Shown here: positions 61,532 through 64,000 of the stretch, in pieces
Position numbering within the stretch: the first letter of the stretch is position 1
How the letters are laid out: each line of letters opens with the position of its first letter
NCBI GenBank assembly: GCA_963699015.1
Contig: CAVOSX010000001.1
Span: forward strand, 682,001 to 746,000
Direction of reading: 5' to 3'
DNA from: PALSA-505 sp963699015
GTDB taxonomy: Bacteria > Actinomycetota > Actinomycetes > Streptosporangiales > Streptosporangiaceae
DNA length: 64,000 bases
Notes under the pieces: model-generated
Databases searched by the model: none
What the model was told of the DNA's origin: nothing
What the model saw: the letters and a program-made list of their open reading frames with translations, nothing else
Translations under genes and position numbers: made by a program

Positions 61532-62301
61532 GGCTCCGGCTCGGTCCGGGAGCCAAGCCGGGCGCGCAGCCTGGCCGTGCGCCCCGACACCCCCCACACG
61601 GCCACCCGCCAGAACGCCTCGCGGACGATGGCGTTGCTCATCTTGCTGTGACCCCGGGCCCGTTCCACGAACGTGATCGGGATCTCCGCGACGGTGAGGC
61701 CGGCCTGGATGGTGCGCAGGGTGAGGTCGATCTGGAAGCAGTATCCCTGGGAGACGACCTTGTCCAGCGGAATGGCCCGCAGCGTGCCGGCCCGGTAGGC
61801 CCGGAACCCGCCAGTCGCGTCGCGGACCGCGATGCCAAGCATCACCCGCGTGTAGATGTTCGCGCCGCGGGAGAGAATCTCGCGGGACCTGGGCCAGTTG
61901 ACGATCTTGCCGCCAGGCATCCACCTGGTGCCTACCACCAGGTCAGCCCGGTCCAGCCCGGCCAGTAGCCGGGGCAGGTCCTCGGGCTGGTGGGAGCCGT
62001 CGGCGTCCATCTCGACCACCGCGTCGTAGCCGCGGTCCAGTGCCCAGCCGAAGCCCGCGACGTAGGCGGCGCCGAGCCCGGATTTTCGCGGCCGGTGCAG
62101 GACGTGGATCCGGGCGTCCGCGGCGGCCAGCTTGTCGGCGAGCTCGCCGGTGCCGTCCGGGCTGCTGTCGTCCACGATGAGCACGTCGGCCGCCGGAGCC
62201 GCGGCCCTGACCCGGGCGGCCACCGGCTCCAGGTTCTCCCTCTCGTTGTAGGTGGGGATGATGACCACCACCGTCCCGATCGGAGGGTAACTGCCGGTCA
62301 C
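61528..62301 (-). CDS. Polyprenol-phosphate mannose synthase-like GT2
   Basis: Family 2 glycosyltransferase of 257 residues like dolichol/polyprenol-phosphate mannose synthase (Ppm1 catalytic domain). VVVIIPTYNERENLEPVAAR, LIVDDSSPDGTGELADKL, EMDADGSHQPEDLPRLLAG (metal-binding DxD) and LVVGTRWMPGG are seen. No membrane helices follow, as in the single-domain form. It makes the mannosyl donor for lipoglycans and protein mannosylation. rbpA-ppm1 adjacency is common in actinobacteria. GTG start with GGAG upstream; the frame is open for 62 further codons that look non-coding. Confidence 0.92.
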   Translation of the reverse strand: MTGSYPPIGTVVVIIPTYNERENLEPVAARVRAAAPAADVLIVDDSSPDGTGELADKLAAADARIHVLHRPRKSGLGAAYVAGFGWALDRGYDAVVEMDADGSHQPEDLPRLLAGLDRADLVVGTRWMPGGKIVNWPRSREILSRGANIYTRVMLGIAVRDATGGFRAYRAGTLRAIPLDKVVSQGYCFQIDLTLRTIQAGLTVAEIPITFVERARGHSKMSNAIVREAFWRVAVWGVSGRTARLRARLGSRTEPEP

Positions 62302-62520
62302 GCTCCCTGCTCCTCGCACTGGTTTCGTCGCCGATCTGGCCGACCGCTCAGGGTAACTGATGAACGAGACCAGTTGTGCGTTCCCGGGTACGGAAAGGAC
62401 CCGGGCTCCCTTCGGACCGGAAACCGGCTCGCCGACGGCGAGCCAGATCCCGTTGTCTACTGGGCGCCCGGGCCCTTGCTGGTCCAACCCCCCGGTCAGC
62501 CCGGTGCTGGACTGCGCAGC

Positions 62521-62548
62521 AACATACCGTTCATCGCCGTGATGTCAA
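62521..62548 (-). promoter_or_regulatory. Sigma-70-type promoter of the mannose synthase gene
   Basis: On the minus strand TTGACA (62548-62543) and TATGTT (62526-62521) are 16 bases apart, a good housekeeping promoter. The implied 5' leader is about 210 bases. The remainder of the 338-base divergent gap shows nothing else I recognise apart from the ribosome site of the acetyl-CoA synthetase. Confidence 0.6.
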
Positions 62549-62639
62549 CCCTGTCGCGGAGCGTGATACTCCCCTGGCCGGCCCGCCACGCGGGCGATAC
62601 GATTATCCCGCCTAACGATCTTCCAGCGGAGGTACGGCG

Positions 62640-64000
62640 ATGACAGAAGGTCAGGAAGAACTCGACGAGGTCTCTGAGTCGCAGATAGCCGTCCACTGGC
62701 GCGAGGAGGGGTACTTCTACCCGCCGGCCAGGTTCATCGGCCAGGCGAACGCTGCTGACCCCGACATCCGCGAGCGGTTCAGCGAGGAGCACTTCCCGGA
62801 GTGCTTCCGGGAATACGCCGACCTGCTGAGCTGGGACAAGTACTGGCACACCACGCTGGACACGAGCGAGGCGCCGTTCTGGAAATGGTTCGCCGGGGGC
62901 AAGCTGAACGCCTGCTACAACTGCGTGGACCGGCACCTGGAGACCAGCGCCAACAAGGCGGCCCTGATCTGGGTGCCTGAGCTGGAGTCCGCGGACACGG
63001 TGGCCATCTCCTACCGGGAACTGCACCGCCGGGTGAACGAGTTCGCCGCGCTGCTGCGCGACTTCGCCGGGGTGCGGGCCGGCGACCGGGTCACCCTGCA
63101 CATGCCGATGGTCCCCGAGCTTCCGGTGGTGATGCTGGCCTGCGCGCGGCTCGGCGTCATCCACTCCCAGGTGTTCGCGGGGTTCAGCGGCGCGGCCTGC
63201 GGCGGGCGGATCGCCGATTCGGGCAGCCGCGTCCTGATCACGATGGACGGCTACTACCGCAGCGGCTCCCTGCTCGACCACAAGGTCAAGGCCGACGAGG
63301 CGGTGGCGGCCGCGCGCAGGGAGGGCCAGGAGGTCGAGAAGGTACTGGTCTTCCGCCGCCACGCCGGCCAGTACGCTTCCCAGACGCCGATGGTCGAGGG
63401 CCGCGACTTCTTCGCCGACGAGCTGCTCGGCGACTACCGCGGCGCGGTCGTGGACCCGGTGTCCATGCCGGCCGAGGCGCCGCTGTTCCTCATGTACACC
63501 AGCGGCACGACCGGCCGCCCGAAGGGCTGCCAGCACAGCACCGGCGGCTACATGTCCTACGTCGCCGGCACGTCCAAGTTCTACCAGGACATCCACCCGG
63601 ACGACACGTACTGGTGCATGGCCGACATCGGCTGGATCACCGGCCACTCCTACATCGTCTACGGGCCGCTGTCGCTGGGCACGACCACGGTCATCTACGA
63701 GGGCGTTCCGAATTACCCTGATGCCGGCCGCCCGTGGCGGATCGCCGAGCGGCTCGGGGTGAATATCTTCCACACCTCCCCCACCGCCATCCGGCAGCTG
63801 CGCAAGCTGGGCCCCGAGGAGCCGGCGAAGTACAACTACCGGTTCAAGCACATGACCACGGTGGGCGAGCCGATCGAGCCCGAGGTCTGGCGCTGGTACC
63901 ACGAGGTCGTCGGCAAGGGCGAGGCCGTGATCGTGGACACGTGGTGGCAGACCGAGACCGGCGGTTTCCTCGGCTCGACGCTGCCCGCCCTTGATCCGAT
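62640..64000 (+). CDS. acsA: Acetyl-CoA synthetase (cut by window end)
   Basis: AMP-forming acetate-CoA ligase; the first ~453 residues are inside the window, of ~650 expected. The head has the Acs-specific WHTTLDTSEAPFWKWFAGGK and LNACYNCVDRHLETSANKAA. P-loop FLMYTSGTTGRPKGCQHSTG near residue 285, the Acs tryptophan region DTYWCMADIGWITGHSYIVY and VDTWWQTETGGFLGSTLPA near the right edge are present. GGAGGTACGGCG precedes the ATG. Acetate assimilation feeds citrate synthase. The acetylatable Lys lies beyond the window. Confidence 0.94.
   Translation, partial: MTEGQEELDEVSESQIAVHWREEGYFYPPARFIGQANAADPDIRERFSEEHFPECFREYADLLSWDKYWHTTLDTSEAPFWKWFAGGKLNACYNCVDRHLETSANKAALIWVPELESADTVAISYRELHRRVNEFAALLRDFAGVRAGDRVTLHMPMVPELPVVMLACARLGVIHSQVFAGFSGAACGGRIADSGSRVLITMDGYYRSGSLLDHKVKADEAVAAARREGQEVEKVLVFRRHAGQYASQTPMVEGRDFFADELLGDYRGAVVDPVSMPAEAPLFLMYTSGTTGRPKGCQHSTGGYMSYVAGTSKFYQDIHPDDTYWCMADIGWITGHSYIVYGPLSLGTTTVIYEGVPNYPDAGRPWRIAERLGVNIFHTSPTAIRQLRKLGPEEPAKYNYRFKHMTTVGEPIEPEVWRWYHEVVGKGEAVIVDTWWQTETGGFLGSTLPALDP

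Overview
The window is GC-rich, about 70 percent, and carries actinobacterial hallmarks: RbpA beside a dolichol-phosphate-mannose-synthase-like glycosyltransferase, mycofactocin maturation genes, ECF42 and SigE-family sigma factors, and many GTG starts with ATGA/GTGA overlaps. A soil or endophytic actinomycete (for example around Streptosporangiales or a relative) is a reasonable guess, but no rRNA or tRNA gene is present to place it.

Layout. 0-7 kb: DHA2 efflux pump, citrate synthase, a lone ECF42 sigma factor and a Tet(M)/Otr(A)-like ribosomal protection GTPase with short leader reading frames. 7-15 kb: small stress and redox genes (SDR with divergent MarR, F420-type nitroreductase, pentapeptide repeat protein, GNAT, DUF6458, HTH, PPOX) and an ArsR-SRPBCC operon with a double palindromic promoter. 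14.7-18.2 kb: scars (CBS-domain stub, insertion-sequence-like end repeats, broken PQ-loop gene) around a DrrAB-type ABC exporter. 18-24 kb: amine oxidase, then a ferric-iron ABC importer (binding protein, fused permease, ATPase) behind a strong DtxR/IdeR-type iron box. 24-38 kb: NUDIX-GNAT chimera, phosphotransferase, acyl-CoA ligase, DGPF/ECF42 pair, class IV aminotransferase, methyltransferase/AraC pair, SigE sigma with membrane partner, TetR/MFS pair.

37-49.2 kb: a minus-strand run of PhzF, MftF, mycofactocin-type SDR, MftE, MftD, alpha/beta hydrolase and amidohydrolase. It contains mycofactocin genes D, E and F but no mftA, mftB or mftC. Divergent from it lie an unusual single reading frame joining a LacI-family regulator to a complete two-[2Fe-2S] molybdenum-hydroxylase small subunit, and then the matching molybdopterin large subunit. 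49-54 kb: DPP-IV-like peptidase reading without a stop into an AlkB-like dioxygenase, then a NarL-type two-component system next to the stub of a deleted ABC exporter ATPase. 54-64 kb: oligopeptidase B, PRPP synthetase with adenylate kinase, small membrane proteins, a methyltransferase, GDPD, rbpA behind a near-ideal SigR-type promoter, the DPM-type glycosyltransferase, and a truncated acetyl-CoA synthetase at the right edge.

Eight single-base frame disruptions in seven otherwise well-conserved genes occur in 64 kb. That is high enough to suggest draft-sequence errors, real decay, or both, and it also colours how the two stop-less fusions should be read.
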